A stretch of DNA of 64,000 nucleotides from the NCBI RefSeq assembly GCF_018687575.1, contig NZ_CP061297.1, positions 1,680,821 through 1,744,820 of the forward strand, written 5' to 3'. This DNA is from Polynucleobacter asymbioticus (lineage in GTDB: Bacteria; Pseudomonadota; Gammaproteobacteria; Burkholderiales; Burkholderiaceae). Made by a program: the position numbers and the translations under genes. Shown one piece after another: positions 34,819-44,868 of the stretch (the stretch's first letter is position 1; every line of letters starts with the position of its first letter). The notes under the pieces are model-generated. The model had not been told where the DNA came from. It worked only from the letters and a program-made list of their open reading frames with translations, and searched no databases.

Positions 34819-35235
34819 TTATTTAACTAATGGCAGAGCTGCAGCCTGCCAACCTTGAACGCCGCCATCTAAGACCGCAACCTCCATAAATCCTAGCTTC
34901 TTCAATTCAGGAACGATTTTGCGGGCGCTGACACCGGATTCGCACACCAAAACGATGGGGTTTTTACGGTCCAGCTTAAGCTTATCAATTCCAGATGGAA
35001 TTTGCTCGGCCAAAATATGTTTTGCTCCAGGCAAATGACCAGCCCTGAAGTCAGATTCTGGGCGTAAGTCCAAAACGGCCGCTTTGCGGCGATTCATCCA
35101 AATAGTTGCTTCCGTAGGCGATAAGCCTTTTCCGCTAATAAGCGTAGATAATGTGGGAAGGAAGAGCGCTGCGCCCGAAACTAGCAGGAGGGCGATAAGC
35201 GCTAAATTATCAATTTGCGTGAGAAAGTTCATCAC
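34819..35235 (-). CDS. Membrane-anchored rhodanese-like protein
   Basis: This 138-residue protein has one N-terminal membrane helix (about 12-33) and a single rhodanese domain (about 40-138). It contains AAVLDLRPESDFRAGHLPGAKHI and active-site loop VCESGVSARK with Cys near residue 99. It could transfer sulfane sulfur or act in redox signalling. It lies first in the operon with grxC, secB and gpsA; a rhodanese in this place is common in Burkholderiales. Confidence 0.9.
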   Translation of the reverse strand: MMNFLTQIDNLALIALLLVSGAALFLPTLSTLISGKGLSPTEATIWMNRRKAAVLDLRPESDFRAGHLPGAKHILAEQIPSGIDKLKLDRKNPIVLVCESGVSARKIVPELKKLGFMEVAVLDGGVQGWQAAALPLVK

Positions 35236-35254
35236 CGGATTATAGAATGGCTCT

Positions 35255-35944
35255 ATGAAACAACTTGTCCTTATTCGTCATGGCGAATCTGCCTGGAACC
35301 TTGAAAACCGCTTCACTGGCTGGGCGGACGTTGACTTAACCCCAAAAGGCACTGAACAAGCACTTGCCGCAGGTGAAAACCTGCGCAAAGCAGGCTATGA
35401 GTTTGATGTAGCCTACACCTCAGTCCTCAGAAGAGCTATCCGCACTCTATGGCATGTCCAAGACACCATGGATCTCATGTGGTTGCCTGTAGTTCATAGC
35501 TGGAGACTAAACGAGCGTCACTACGGCGCGCTGACCGGACTCAATAAAGCTGAAACTGCCCAACAGTATGGAGATGCTCAGGTTCATATTTGGCGCCGTT
35601 CCTATGATGTTCGCCCGCCACTCCTAGAAAAAGGTGATGAGCGTAATCCGCAAAATGATCGCCGTTACGAAAAACTGAGCGCCTCTGACATTCCCTTAGG
35701 CGAGTGCCTAAAAGATAACGTTGAGCGTGTATTACCCCTTTGGAACGAATCTATCGCCCCCGCCCTGAAGGCAGGTAAGCGCGTATTACTAGTTGCACAC
35801 GGCAATAGTATTCGCTCTTTAATTAAGTATCTTGACCAGGTTTCTGACGAAGACATTATGGAAATCAACGTTCCTAATGGCATCCCGCTTGTTTATGAGC
35901 TCGATGACAACCTCAAACCCATTCAGCATTTTTATTTGGATTAA
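35255..35944 (+). CDS. gpmA: 2,3-bisphosphoglycerate-dependent phosphoglycerate mutase
   Basis: It interconverts 3- and 2-phosphoglycerate in glycolysis and gluconeogenesis. At 229 residues it has catalytic [20 protein letters not shown] (phospho-His), [20 protein letters not shown] and [13 protein letters not shown]. It is divergent from the rhodanese operon with a 19-bp gap and is followed 14 bp later by ctpA. Confidence 0.97.
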   Translation: MKQLVLIRHGESAWNLENRFTGWADVDLTPKGTEQALAAGENLRKAGYEFDVAYTSVLRRAIRTLWHVQDTMDLMWLPVVHSWRLNERHYGALTGLNKAETAQQYGDAQVHIWRRSYDVRPPLLEKGDERNPQNDRRYEKLSASDIPLGECLKDNVERVLPLWNESIAPALKAGKRVLLVAHGNSIRSLIKYLDQVSDEDIMEINVPNGIPLVYELDDNLKPIQHFYLD

Positions 35945-35958
35945 GGTAAAACAGAAAC

Positions 35959-37392
35959 ATGCGCGTATTTTTCAAGAACTTTGCCCTAGTTTCTGTTGGC
36001 CTCATCGCCGGGGTTGCAGCCACCATTCAATTGTCCGCTACTGCCCAGCAGAACACGACGCTACCTCTAGACGAACTACGCACTCTATCCAATGTCTTTG
36101 CTCAAATCAAACGTGAGTATGTTGAGCCGATTGAAGATAAACAGTTACTGACCGATGCCGTCAAAGGCATGGTGAGCAGTCTTGACCCGCACTCTACCTA
36201 TCTTGATAAAAAAGATTTTTCTGAAATGCAAGAGCAAACTAGCGGTAAGTTTGCTGGTCTTGGTATTGAAATTACTTCAGAAGACGGCGTGGTGAAGGTA
36301 CTTAACCCAATTGAAGATAGCCCTGCAGCACGTGCCGGCTTGCAAGCCGGCGATCTCATTACTCGCTTAGATGACAAACCTGTTCGAGGCATGTCGCTGG
36401 ATAAAGCGGTACGCACCATGCGCGGTACACCGGGTACAAAAATTACTCTGACTGTCTTCCGTAAAAGTGAAGAGCGCAGCTTTCCAGTAACTATTACCCG
36501 CGCTGAAATTAAAGTGCAGTCAGTCAAAGCCAAAATTTTAGACAACAACATTGCCTGGGTCAGAGTAACGAGCTTTCAAGAACGCACTGTTCCTGATCTC
36601 GCTAAAAAATTAGCTGAGCTTGCGAACCAAGATCCGAAAATGAAGGGCATCATTCTTGACCTCAGAAACAATGGTGGTGGCTTGTTGCAAGGCGCAGTCG
36701 GTGTTGCTGCTGCCTTCTTGCCAGCAGATGCTGTGATTGTTTCTACCAAAGGTCAGACAGCTGACTCAAAGCAAGTATTCAATGCAACGCCGGCAATGTA
36801 TCGCCTGAGCGAGCCTGGTGATCCTTTATCCAGCGTACCGGCGATGTATAAAAAATTACCAATGGTAGTTTTGGTAAACGCCTATTCCGCATCAGCCTCT
36901 GAAATTGTGGCTGGCGCTTTGCAGGATTACAAACGTGCAACGATTATTGGCAAGACTACTTTTGGCAAAGGCTCCGTGCAAACAGTCCGCCCCCTTACTA
37001 ATGATTCCGCACTCAAGATCACTACGGCTTATTACTACACGCCAAGTGGTAAATCGATTCAGGCCTACGGCATCAAGCCGGATATCGCAGTAGATCAAAA
37101 TAAAGATGGCGATCCTGATGATGTATTAATCACTCGCGAGATCGACAGTGAGAAGCATTTGCGTAATAAGCAATCTTCAGAAGAAAAGCTTGTTGCTGAT
37201 CGCGAGAAACGCCGCCTAGAGGAGTTACAGCGCATCGAAGAAAAAAATGCCAAGAAGACTCCTGAAGAGAAAGAAAAAGATAAGGCCAAAAAGCCTGTCG
37301 AACTTGGCAGCGCGGACGACTTCATGCTTTCTCAGGCAGTTGCATTTATTAATGGCGAGCCTGTGAAACGCTCTGCCTCCAAGCTAGAGTAA
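35959..37392 (+). CDS. ctpA: Carboxy-terminal processing protease (S41A family)
   Basis: This periplasmic protease of 477 residues has an N-terminal signal or anchor (MRVFFKNFALVSVGLIAGVA), a PDZ domain at about 90-165 (GLGIEITSEDGVVKVLNPIEDSP) and a tail-specific protease domain with catalytic Ser in AYSASASEIVAGALQD and Lys in GKTTFGKGSVQT. The C-terminal tail is highly charged (EEKNAKKTPEEKEKDKAKK). CtpA proteins trim or degrade cell-envelope proteins such as cell-wall hydrolases. Confidence 0.94.
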   Translation: MRVFFKNFALVSVGLIAGVAATIQLSATAQQNTTLPLDELRTLSNVFAQIKREYVEPIEDKQLLTDAVKGMVSSLDPHSTYLDKKDFSEMQEQTSGKFAGLGIEITSEDGVVKVLNPIEDSPAARAGLQAGDLITRLDDKPVRGMSLDKAVRTMRGTPGTKITLTVFRKSEERSFPVTITRAEIKVQSVKAKILDNNIAWVRVTSFQERTVPDLAKKLAELANQDPKMKGIILDLRNNGGGLLQGAVGVAAAFLPADAVIVSTKGQTADSKQVFNATPAMYRLSEPGDPLSSVPAMYKKLPMVVLVNAYSASASEIVAGALQDYKRATIIGKTTFGKGSVQTVRPLTNDSALKITTAYYYTPSGKSIQAYGIKPDIAVDQNKDGDPDDVLITREIDSEKHLRNKQSSEEKLVADREKRRLEELQRIEEKNAKKTPEEKEKDKAKKPVELGSADDFMLSQAVAFINGEPVKRSASKLE

Positions 37393-37414
37393 GTTCTAGC
37401 TATTAGGCATAGAT

Positions 37415-38167
37415 ATGAATGATGAGCAGCTACTTCGCTACTCGCGGCATTTACTGCTAGATGAAATTGATGTTGCTGGCCAAGAAAAACTGCTTGGCTC
37501 GCACATCCTCATTATTGGTGCCGGTGGCTTAGGTAGTGCTGCTGCGCCTTATTTAGCTGCGGCTGGAGTGGGGCAAATAACACTAGTCGATCATGACAAA
37601 GTTGAGCTCACCAATTTGCAACGCCAAATCATGCATACCCAAAAATCGATTGGTCAATACAAGGTGGATTCGGGTAAACATTTTTTACAGAGCATCAATC
37701 CCACACTCATAATTAATGCAATCTCAGAGAAAGCATCAGAGAATTTATTAAAAGAAGTATTGCCAACAGTGGATCTTGTTTTAGATTGCACGGATAACTT
37801 TGCTACCCGTCAGCTGATCAATGCGAGCTGCTTCACACATCAAGTGCCACTCGTCTCTGGATCTGCCCTTAAATTTGATGGTCAATTAAGCGTCTTTGAT
37901 TTTCGTAATGACGCATCACCCTGCTATGCCTGCCTCTTCTCCCCAGCCGATCAGCCTGAGGAAGTGAGCTGTGCCAGTATGGGAATCTTCTCCCCTTTGG
38001 TGGGCATTATTGGCGCCATGCAGGCAGCGCAAGCACTACAGGTATTGATTGGCTTTGGTCAGCCTTTAGTGGGAAGAATGCTGCTGTGGAATGCGCTGAA
38101 CACTCAAATTGACGAGATTCGCATCTCGGGAAATCCTGAGTGCTTAGTTTGCGGTCAAATGCACTAA
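37415..38167 (+). CDS. moeB: MoeB/ThiF family adenylyltransferase
   Basis: It activates the C terminus of a ubiquitin-like sulfur carrier (MoaD or ThiS) by adenylation. The 250-residue protein has IIGAGGLGSAAAPYLAAAGVG, NLQRQIMH, DCTDNFATRQLINASC, and zinc cysteines CYACLF and CLVCG. MoeB and ThiF cannot be separated by sequence alone; no MoaD or ThiS is nearby, so either or both may be served. Confidence 0.88.
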   Translation: MNDEQLLRYSRHLLLDEIDVAGQEKLLGSHILIIGAGGLGSAAAPYLAAAGVGQITLVDHDKVELTNLQRQIMHTQKSIGQYKVDSGKHFLQSINPTLIINAISEKASENLLKEVLPTVDLVLDCTDNFATRQLINASCFTHQVPLVSGSALKFDGQLSVFDFRNDASPCYACLFSPADQPEEVSCASMGIFSPLVGIIGAMQAAQALQVLIGFGQPLVGRMLLWNALNTQIDEIRISGNPECLVCGQMH

Positions 38168-38196
38168 GCCCTGCAGCCTCACAAATTCGGAATAAT

Positions 38197-39948
38197 TTAA
38201 GAGAGCAATTTTTCTAGTGCCTCAGCCTGCTCTTCAGGTTCAATCGCTTTGAGCACTGCACCAATTCGGGACTTAAGTAAACCAACATCAGCTCTCAAGA
38301 TTTCACGCTTGACCAATAGTAGTTGGCTAAAGTGCATAGAGAAGTCGGTCAAACCCAAGCCTAGCAATAGCTTAGTCATTGAAGGATCACCCGCCATCTC
38401 TCCGCACACTGCTACCGGGATGTTGGCCCGCTTAGCTTGATCAATGATGTTGAATAACAAATTCAGAATAGCTGGGTGATAAGGGTCGTAGAGATGCGCA
38501 ACCGCATGATCTGCTCGGTCAATAGCCAGGGTGTACTGAATTAAATCATTAGTACCAATCGATAAGAAATCAAAGCGATTAATAAATAAAGGTAATACCA
38601 AAGCAGCCGCAGGAATCTCAATCATGGCGCCCACTTGAATGTTGGGATTAAATGCCTGACCACGTTGATGCAACTGTTGCTTGGCTTTTTCAATCAACCG
38701 TAAGGTCTCATCAATCTCTTTGACATGGGCTAGCATGGGAATCATGATCCGTGCCTGTCCATGCGCTGAAGCCCTCAAGATTGCTCGCAACTGCGTTAAA
38801 AAGATCTCCGGCTCAGTCAAAGACCAGCGAATAGCGCGCAAACCAAGAGGTGAGGTACCGGTCTCAGATAGATCAGAACCCGAACCCAGCGCTTTATCTG
38901 CACCTACGTCAATCGTGCGAATGTTGACTGGTAAACCATGCATCAGATCCACTACACGACGATATTCTTGATATTGCTGCTCTTCATCTGGAAGCGCTTG
39001 CTTGCGATCCATGAATAAAAACTCTGACCGAAATAGACCCACACCAATGGCGCCCAAATCTACCGCTTGAGTAGCGTCTTCTGGTAATTCAATATTGGCC
39101 AACAATTCAATTGCAACATGATCAACCGTAGTGGTGCGTGAGTGCTTTAGTTCTTGTAACTTACGGGTCTCTTGAATGGCCTTCTCTTGTAAAAGACGGT
39201 ATTCAGATAGCAACTGCTCATCAGGCGCAACGACGACGACACCATGCTCACCATCAATCACTAACCAATCGCCATGACGAATCATCTCGCTGGCATGGCG
39301 CACACCGACTACCGCAGGAATTTCCATACTGCGGGCAACAATTGCTGTGTGCGAAGTCTTGCCACCTAAGTCTGTCACAAATCCAGTAAAGGCATGCTCT
39401 TTGAAGCGCAACATGTCATGTGGTGCAATATCGTGCGCCACGATAATGGCATCTACCCCAACATCACTTGGTGACAATAAATCAGAATCACCTAAAGCAT
39501 CTTTTTGCTGAGCATTCAGGGCTTTAAGCACCCGCTCTGCCACTTGGCGAATATCGTTGGCTCGCTCTTTTAAATATGCATCTTCAATCTCTGCAAATTG
39601 CTCCAGAAGATCATTGAGCTCGGTAGTCAAGGCCCAAGCAGCATTCAAGCGTTGCGTACGAATCAGCTTCAGCGGCTTTTCAGCTAAGGCTGGATCTGCA
39701 AGAATCATGCCATGCACGTCCAAGAACGCAGCCATTTCTTGTGGTGCATCCTTTGGCAAACCTTGACGTAACTGTGCAAGCTCTAGGCGCACTTGCTCAA
39801 AAGCATCCAATAACTTTTTGGCCTCAGCCTCCTCTTTGCCAGCTTCAATGAGGTAATGACTAACTTCTAATGCTGCACGTGAAATCAGTACGGCTTTGCC
39901 AATGGCAATGCCTTTAGATACTGCAATTCCGTGCAAAGCAAAAGTCAT
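38197..39948 (-). CDS. ptsI: Phosphoenolpyruvate-protein phosphotransferase (Enzyme I)
   Basis: EI takes phosphate from PEP and passes it to HPr. The 583-residue protein has phospho-His in GGKTSHTAIVARS, the TIM-barrel motif LFRSEFLFMDR and PEP-binding FLSIGTNDLIQYTLAIDR. There is no GAF domain, so it is not the PtsP type. With ptsH and EIIA(Man) upstream and no EIIB/C permease in the cluster it probably serves regulation rather than sugar uptake. Confidence 0.96.
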   Translation of the reverse strand: MTFALHGIAVSKGIAIGKAVLISRAALEVSHYLIEAGKEEAEAKKLLDAFEQVRLELAQLRQGLPKDAPQEMAAFLDVHGMILADPALAEKPLKLIRTQRLNAAWALTTELNDLLEQFAEIEDAYLKERANDIRQVAERVLKALNAQQKDALGDSDLLSPSDVGVDAIIVAHDIAPHDMLRFKEHAFTGFVTDLGGKTSHTAIVARSMEIPAVVGVRHASEMIRHGDWLVIDGEHGVVVVAPDEQLLSEYRLLQEKAIQETRKLQELKHSRTTTVDHVAIELLANIELPEDATQAVDLGAIGVGLFRSEFLFMDRKQALPDEEQQYQEYRRVVDLMHGLPVNIRTIDVGADKALGSGSDLSETGTSPLGLRAIRWSLTEPEIFLTQLRAILRASAHGQARIMIPMLAHVKEIDETLRLIEKAKQQLHQRGQAFNPNIQVGAMIEIPAAALVLPLFINRFDFLSIGTNDLIQYTLAIDRADHAVAHLYDPYHPAILNLLFNIIDQAKRANIPVAVCGEMAGDPSMTKLLLGLGLTDFSMHFSQLLLVKREILRADVGLLKSRIGAVLKAIEPEEQAEALEKLLS

Positions 39949-39950
39949 CC

Positions 39951-40220
39951 TTATTCGCCCTCACCAAATCGATCATTAATCAATGCAGTTAAAGCCTGCA
40001 TTGCTTCATCCTCTTTCTCGCCAATAGTTTCAATTGTGACCGTACTGCCAATACCAGCAGCCAGCATCATGACGCCCATAATGCTCTTGGCATTAATTTG
40101 GCGTCCATTGCGGGATAAAAAGATTTCACAAGGAAATTCGGCAGCAAGCTGAGATAACTTCGCAGATGCACGAGCATGCAATCCCAGCTTGTTAATGATT
40201 TCAATTTCAGCAACAGGCAT
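39951..40220 (-). CDS. ptsH: Phosphocarrier protein HPr
   Basis: HPr has 89 residues. It carries the EI-dependent site His15 in LGLHARASAK and the HprK-dependent site Ser46 in NAKSIMGVMML, matching the hprK gene at 6757. The presence of both indicates a dual phosphorylation switch. It sits 2 bp before ptsI and 8 bp after the EIIA gene. Confidence 0.97.
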   Translation of the reverse strand: MPVAEIEIINKLGLHARASAKLSQLAAEFPCEIFLSRNGRQINAKSIMGVMMLAAGIGSTVTIETIGEKEDEAMQALTALINDRFGEGE

Positions 40221-40228
40221 AGTGAGTC

Positions 40229-40663
40229 CTATTTCTCCGTAGTGGCTTGTGGTGTTTTAGTGCCTAAGCGCAGAATTCCATTTTGACCACCTAGAAGCGC
40301 CTTTTTAGCCAGCTCTTCCAAGTCCTCACCACGATGAGAGATGCAGCGCATCAGCATCGGTAGATTTAATCCAGCCAAGACAATCACGGGTGCATTTAAA
40401 CCGGATAATGGTCCCAAAGCTTCAAGCTTAGATGCCACATTAGCTGGGGTCGCGCCCATGACATCAGTCAGTATTAAAACGCCCTGTCCTGTGTTAACTC
40501 CATAGGCCGCTTTCAACAATCGGTCGAAGCTGGCTTTTGTATCTTCGTAGGGCGGAATATCAACAGCCCTTACCCTCTCTGGCACCACACCAAATGCATG
40601 CTCAGCAAAACCAAGCATCGCGCTTGCTACTGGGGTGTGGGCAACTATAACGATTCCAACCAT
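40229..40663 (-). CDS. PTS EIIA component, mannose family (stand-alone)
   Basis: This 144-residue EIIA-Man domain has the phosphorylatable His9 in VIVAHTPVASAM and DVMGATPANVAS. No fused or adjacent EIIB, EIIC or EIID is visible. Such a stand-alone EIIA with HPr, EI and HprK is typical of betaproteobacteria and probably signals rather than transports. It lies 2 bp downstream of gshB. Confidence 0.92.
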   Translation of the reverse strand: MVGIVIVAHTPVASAMLGFAEHAFGVVPERVRAVDIPPYEDTKASFDRLLKAAYGVNTGQGVLILTDVMGATPANVASKLEALGPLSGLNAPVIVLAGLNLPMLMRCISHRGEDLEELAKKALLGGQNGILRLGTKTPQATTEK

Positions 40664-40665
40664 GT

Positions 40666-41607
40666 TTATGCCAATGCCTTTTCAAGCGCTGTTAACCAAA
40701 ATTTCGGAACATCAAATCCGCTTTGCTCAGTAATTTCTACAAAACACGTTGGGCTAGTCACATTAATTTCGGTGACATATGCGCCAATTAAATCCAATCC
40801 TACCAAGAACAAGCCGCGGGCATTCAATACAGGGGCAAGACGCTCTGCAACCTTTATCTCAGCATCTGTTAGTGCCATAGCTACCCCTTTGCCACCGGCA
40901 GCTAGGTTGCCTCTAATTTCACTGCCTTGTGGAATGCGGGCTAGTGCAAATGGCACCACCTCACCACCGATCAGCAACACTCGTTTATCGCCTTGGGATA
41001 TTTCTGGCAAGAATCTTTGCACCATAAGAGTACGCGCACCATTTTCACCAAGCGTCTCAACGATGCTGGCAAGATTTAAACCATCGGGCCCCACGCGAAA
41101 TACGCCCATGCCACCCATACCATCGAGGGGCTTAATGACAATATCTTGATACTCTTGATGAAATACTTCAATCGCACTGAGTTCACGTGTCACTAAAGTT
41201 GGTGGAATGAGTTCCGGAAACTCTGTGATAGATATCTTTTCGGAGTGATCCCGAATAGCTGTTGGATTATTAAAAACTTTCGCACCCTGACGAACGGCAG
41301 CTGACAATAGCCAAGTGGTATTGAGATATTCAATATCAAACGGTGGATCAGTACGCATCATGACTGCGTTAAAGGTATTTAATGGGCGATCTTCTATGGG
41401 ACCCAATTCAAACCAGGATGTACTGCTTGGCTTAATTTCGAGGGACTGACAATCAGCCACTACAAAGTCATCTCTCCAGAGAATATTTCGACTTTCGCAA
41501 AACCAAAGTTGGTGTCCTGCTTCTTGCGCAACTCGCATCATTGCCAAGGTAGAGTCTTTACTAATCTTAAAAGACTCTAGAGGATCAGCAATGAAAAGAA
41601 AGTTCAT
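40666..41607 (-). CDS. gshB: Glutathione synthetase
   Basis: GshB joins gamma-glutamylcysteine and glycine. At 313 residues it has the ATP-grasp fold with FNNPTAIRDHSEKI, DIVIKPLDGMGGMGVFRV and GLDLIGAYVTEINVTSPT. It follows gshA by 17 bp, so both glutathione steps are co-expressed with the PTS proteins downstream. Confidence 0.97.
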   Translation of the reverse strand: MNFLFIADPLESFKISKDSTLAMMRVAQEAGHQLWFCESRNILWRDDFVVADCQSLEIKPSSTSWFELGPIEDRPLNTFNAVMMRTDPPFDIEYLNTTWLLSAAVRQGAKVFNNPTAIRDHSEKISITEFPELIPPTLVTRELSAIEVFHQEYQDIVIKPLDGMGGMGVFRVGPDGLNLASIVETLGENGARTLMVQRFLPEISQGDKRVLLIGGEVVPFALARIPQGSEIRGNLAAGGKGVAMALTDAEIKVAERLAPVLNARGLFLVGLDLIGAYVTEINVTSPTCFVEITEQSGFDVPKFWLTALEKALA

Positions 41608-41624
41608 TTCAATATTCGAGTAAG

Positions 41625-42923
41625 TTAAGCAGCTTCAGCATTAGGATCGGAGCGCTCTAACTCTAAGGAGGCTGCCAACAAAGCTAGGCGAGCGACAACG
41701 CCATAGAGATAAAAGCGATTGGGAGGTGCGCTACCAGGCTTAGCGCCCAGATCTGGAATGGAGTTTTGCTCGAATGCCAAAGGTACAAAATGCATTCCCG
41801 GCGCGTTCAGATTCTCATCAGGGCCACGGTCTGTATGCACTCGATAGAAGCCACCGATTACATAGCGGTCAATCATGTACACCACGGGCTCAGCAACTGC
41901 CTCATTCACCTTCTCAAAGGTATACACGCCTTCCTGAATCAAGACATCGCTTACTTCAAGGCCTTCTTTGACAACACTCATCTTGTTGCGGTCTTTACGA
42001 TTCAAACCTTTTAGCTGAGCAGGATCATTCACCACCATCACACCCATGCCATATGTACCAGCATCTGCTTTGACAACGACATATGGTTTTTCTTTAATAC
42101 CGTACTCACGGTATTTCTTCGCAGTTTTCTTGAGAACTTTCTCTACAGCTGCTTGCAATTCTTCCTCACCTTTGCGCTCATGAAAATTTACATTAGAGCA
42201 ACTAGCAAAGTAAGGATTAATCATCCATGGATCGATATCTACTACCTTCGCAAATTTTTTGGCGACCTCATCATATGCAGCAAAGTGATTTGATTTGCGA
42301 CGAACATGCCAACCTGCATGCAGGCCTGGCAAGAGATATTGCTCGTGCAGATTTTCTAAGATCGGAGGAATACCCGCCGATAAATCATTGTTCAGCAGAA
42401 TTGAGCATGGATCAAAATCTTTTAGTCCGAGACGTTGCTTCTTCAAACCCAAACGAGATAGCGGTTCCATCAAGAGACGATTACCATCGGGTAAATCAAT
42501 CCAAGTTGGTTTTTTTATTTCGTCAGACAAAGTGCCAAGGCGGACATTGAGACCCGATTGACGCAAGATTGATGATAGGCGCGCAATGTTCTGCAAATAG
42601 AACGTATTGCGAGTATGTCGCTCGGGTATCAATAGTAAATTTTTTGCCTCAGGGCAAATCTTCTCAATCGCAGCCATAGCAGCCTGAACAGCTAAAGGCA
42701 GCATTTGGGGCGAGAGATTATTAAAACCGCCCGGAAAGAGGTTGGTATCAACCGGTGCAAGCTTAAAGCCTGCATTACGCAGATCTACGGAACAGTAGAA
42801 CGGCGGAGTGTGCTCCTGCCATTCAAGCCTGAACCAGCGCTCAATCGTTGGGGTTGCTTCTAATACCTTCGACTCGAGATCGAGAAGAGGGCCGCTAAGG
42901 GCAGTGATGAGATGTGGAACCAT
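41625..42923 (-). CDS. gshA: Glutamate-cysteine ligase (proteobacterial ATP-grasp-like type)
   Basis: This 432-residue enzyme catalyses the first glutathione step. It is not related to E. coli GshA but to the beta/gamma-proteobacterial type, with FKLAPVDTNLFPGGFNNL, LLIPERHTRN, VVKADAGTYGMGVMVV and the C-terminal NRFYLYGVVARLALLAASLELE. It leads gshA - gshB - EIIA - ptsH - ptsI. Confidence 0.94.
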   Translation of the reverse strand: MVPHLITALSGPLLDLESKVLEATPTIERWFRLEWQEHTPPFYCSVDLRNAGFKLAPVDTNLFPGGFNNLSPQMLPLAVQAAMAAIEKICPEAKNLLLIPERHTRNTFYLQNIARLSSILRQSGLNVRLGTLSDEIKKPTWIDLPDGNRLLMEPLSRLGLKKQRLGLKDFDPCSILLNNDLSAGIPPILENLHEQYLLPGLHAGWHVRRKSNHFAAYDEVAKKFAKVVDIDPWMINPYFASCSNVNFHERKGEEELQAAVEKVLKKTAKKYREYGIKEKPYVVVKADAGTYGMGVMVVNDPAQLKGLNRKDRNKMSVVKEGLEVSDVLIQEGVYTFEKVNEAVAEPVVYMIDRYVIGGFYRVHTDRGPDENLNAPGMHFVPLAFEQNSIPDLGAKPGSAPPNRFYLYGVVARLALLAASLELERSDPNAEAA

Positions 42924-42943
42924 TTCACCATTGTAAGATTTTT

Positions 42944-42975
42944 AAAAGAAAGACGCGGAATCCGAGGATCCCGCG
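42944..42975 (-). terminator. Distal hairpin terminator of the amt operon
   Basis: On the minus strand a GC-rich stem CGCGGGATCC / GGATTCCGCG (one G-U pair, 42954-42975) is followed by TCTTTCTTTT. It lies second after the proximal hairpin (42979-43007) and just upstream of gshA, protecting gshA from amt readthrough. Confidence 0.75.
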
Positions 42976-42978
42976 CTT

Positions 42979-43007
42979 AAAAACCGGGCAGCCAACTAAA
43001 GCCGCCC
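42979..43007 (-). terminator. Proximal hairpin terminator after amt
   Basis: On the minus strand GGGCGGC (43001-43007) pairs with GCTGCCC (42986-42992, one G-U pair) around an 8-nt loop and is followed by GGTTTTTAA, 20 bp after the amt stop. It forms a tandem pair with the next hairpin. Confidence 0.75.
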
Positions 43008-43027
43008 AGAAGGGGTAAAAACGCTAA

Positions 43028-44491
43028 TTAAGACTCGTAAGCGGACTCACCGTGGGAGCTGATATCCAAACCTTCGCGCTCTTCATCTTCCTTAACGCGC
43101 AGGCCGATCACGATATCCACTAATTTGAAGGCGATATAAGAAACTACGCCAGACCAAATCAGGGTAACAATCACGCCTTGGCTCTGAATCCACAGTTGGC
43201 TAGCAATAGAGTAATCAGGGGCTGCAGCATTAGCTACGTAATCCCAAATACCTGTTCCGCCCAAAGCTGGATCTGCGAACACACCAGTTAACAATGCGCC
43301 TAAGATACCGCCAACGCCATGCACACCGAATACGTCCAAGCTGTCGTCTGAACCCAACATCTTCTTGAGACCAGAAACACCCCATAAGCAAACTACGCCA
43401 GCAAGAGCACCGATTACGAGTGCGCCCATTGGGCCAACAAAACCAGCAGCTGGAGTAATTGCAACTAAACCACCTACGCAACCAGATGCAGCACCCAACA
43501 TAGAAGGCTTGCCTTTTGTAATCCACTCAGCAAATGACCAGCCCAATACTGCAGCTGCTGTTGCCAACAATGTATTTACGAATGCCAAGACTGCACTTCC
43601 GTTTGCTTCCAGAGCAGAACCCGCATTGAAGCCAAACCAACCGAACCACAACAGTGAAGCACCAATCATGACGAACACTAAGTTATGTGGCTTCATCGCT
43701 TCTTTACCGTAACCCAAACGTTTGCCGATTACAAATGAACCTACCAAACCTGCAATCGCAGCATTGATGTGAACAACGGTACCACCAGCAAAGTCGAGAA
43801 CACCTTTCTGCCACAACCAACCAGCACGAGCTGTAATAGCTTCGAGTGATGCAGCATCTTTAATGTCATCAGGACCGGGCCAGAACCAAACCATGTGAGC
43901 GATTGGTAAGTAGCTAAAAGTGAACCACAAAATCACAAACAAAATGATTGCGGAGAACTTTGCACGCTCAGCAAATGCACCAACGATCAAGCAGCAAGTA
44001 ATCGTTGCAAAGGCAGCTTGGAAGGCCATAAATACAAACTCAGGAATCACAACACCCTTACTAAAGGTAGCTGCAACTGAGTCAGGAGTAATGCCCTGCA
44101 AAAACAAGCGATCTAATCCGCCAATGAATGCGCCGCCTTCACTAAATGCAAAGCTATATCCATAAAGAGACCATAAAACAGTCACCAATGAAAAGACAAA
44201 CATGCACTGTACGAGTACAGAAAGAATGTTCTTACTGCGTGTTAAGCCGCCGTAGAACAGAGCCAAACCAGGCAATGTCATCAAGATTACCAATGCAGTA
44301 CACACTAATAACCAAGCTGTATCAGCCTTGTTAGGAACCAATGCAGGAGCGGCTGCAACTGCTGCCGCTGCTGCTGCAGCCACTGGCTTTGCTTCATCAG
44401 CAAAAGCTGGTGAAGCTACCATCACACTAGTTGCGCCAATAGCCAAGGCCATTGCGCTTCCAGCTAGGAGTCGTTTCATCCAAGTTAACAT
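43028..44491 (-). CDS. amtB: Ammonium transporter (Amt family)
   Basis: From ATG 44491 (AGAGAGG 6-7 bp upstream) the precursor has 487 residues: a signal peptide (KRLLAGSAMALAIGATSVMVASPAFA), an Ala-rich linker, and 11 membrane segments. Hallmarks are WLLVCTALVILMTLPGLALFYGG, DFAGGTVVHINAAIAGLVG, WFGWFGFNAGSALEANG and DSLDVFGVHGVGGILGALLTGVF (pore His residues). It lies 13 bp after glnK, the universal glnK-amtB pairing by which uridylylation state gates ammonium flux. Confidence 0.96.
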   Translation of the reverse strand: MLTWMKRLLAGSAMALAIGATSVMVASPAFADEAKPVAAAAAAAVAAAPALVPNKADTAWLLVCTALVILMTLPGLALFYGGLTRSKNILSVLVQCMFVFSLVTVLWSLYGYSFAFSEGGAFIGGLDRLFLQGITPDSVAATFSKGVVIPEFVFMAFQAAFATITCCLIVGAFAERAKFSAIILFVILWFTFSYLPIAHMVWFWPGPDDIKDAASLEAITARAGWLWQKGVLDFAGGTVVHINAAIAGLVGSFVIGKRLGYGKEAMKPHNLVFVMIGASLLWFGWFGFNAGSALEANGSAVLAFVNTLLATAAAVLGWSFAEWITKGKPSMLGAASGCVGGLVAITPAAGFVGPMGALVIGALAGVVCLWGVSGLKKMLGSDDSLDVFGVHGVGGILGALLTGVFADPALGGTGIWDYVANAAAPDYSIASQLWIQSQGVIVTLIWSGVVSYIAFKLVDIVIGLRVKEDEEREGLDISSHGESAYES

Positions 44492-44504
44492 TTTGAACCT
44501 CTCT

Positions 44505-44855
<351 letters not shown>

Positions 44856-44868
44856 TCAGAGGAAGGAA

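Noticed and set aside
44328..44400. GCT/GCA-rich repeat as possible tandem repeat or regulatory element
   Set aside because: It encodes the poly-Ala linker after the Amt signal peptide; simple coding repeat.
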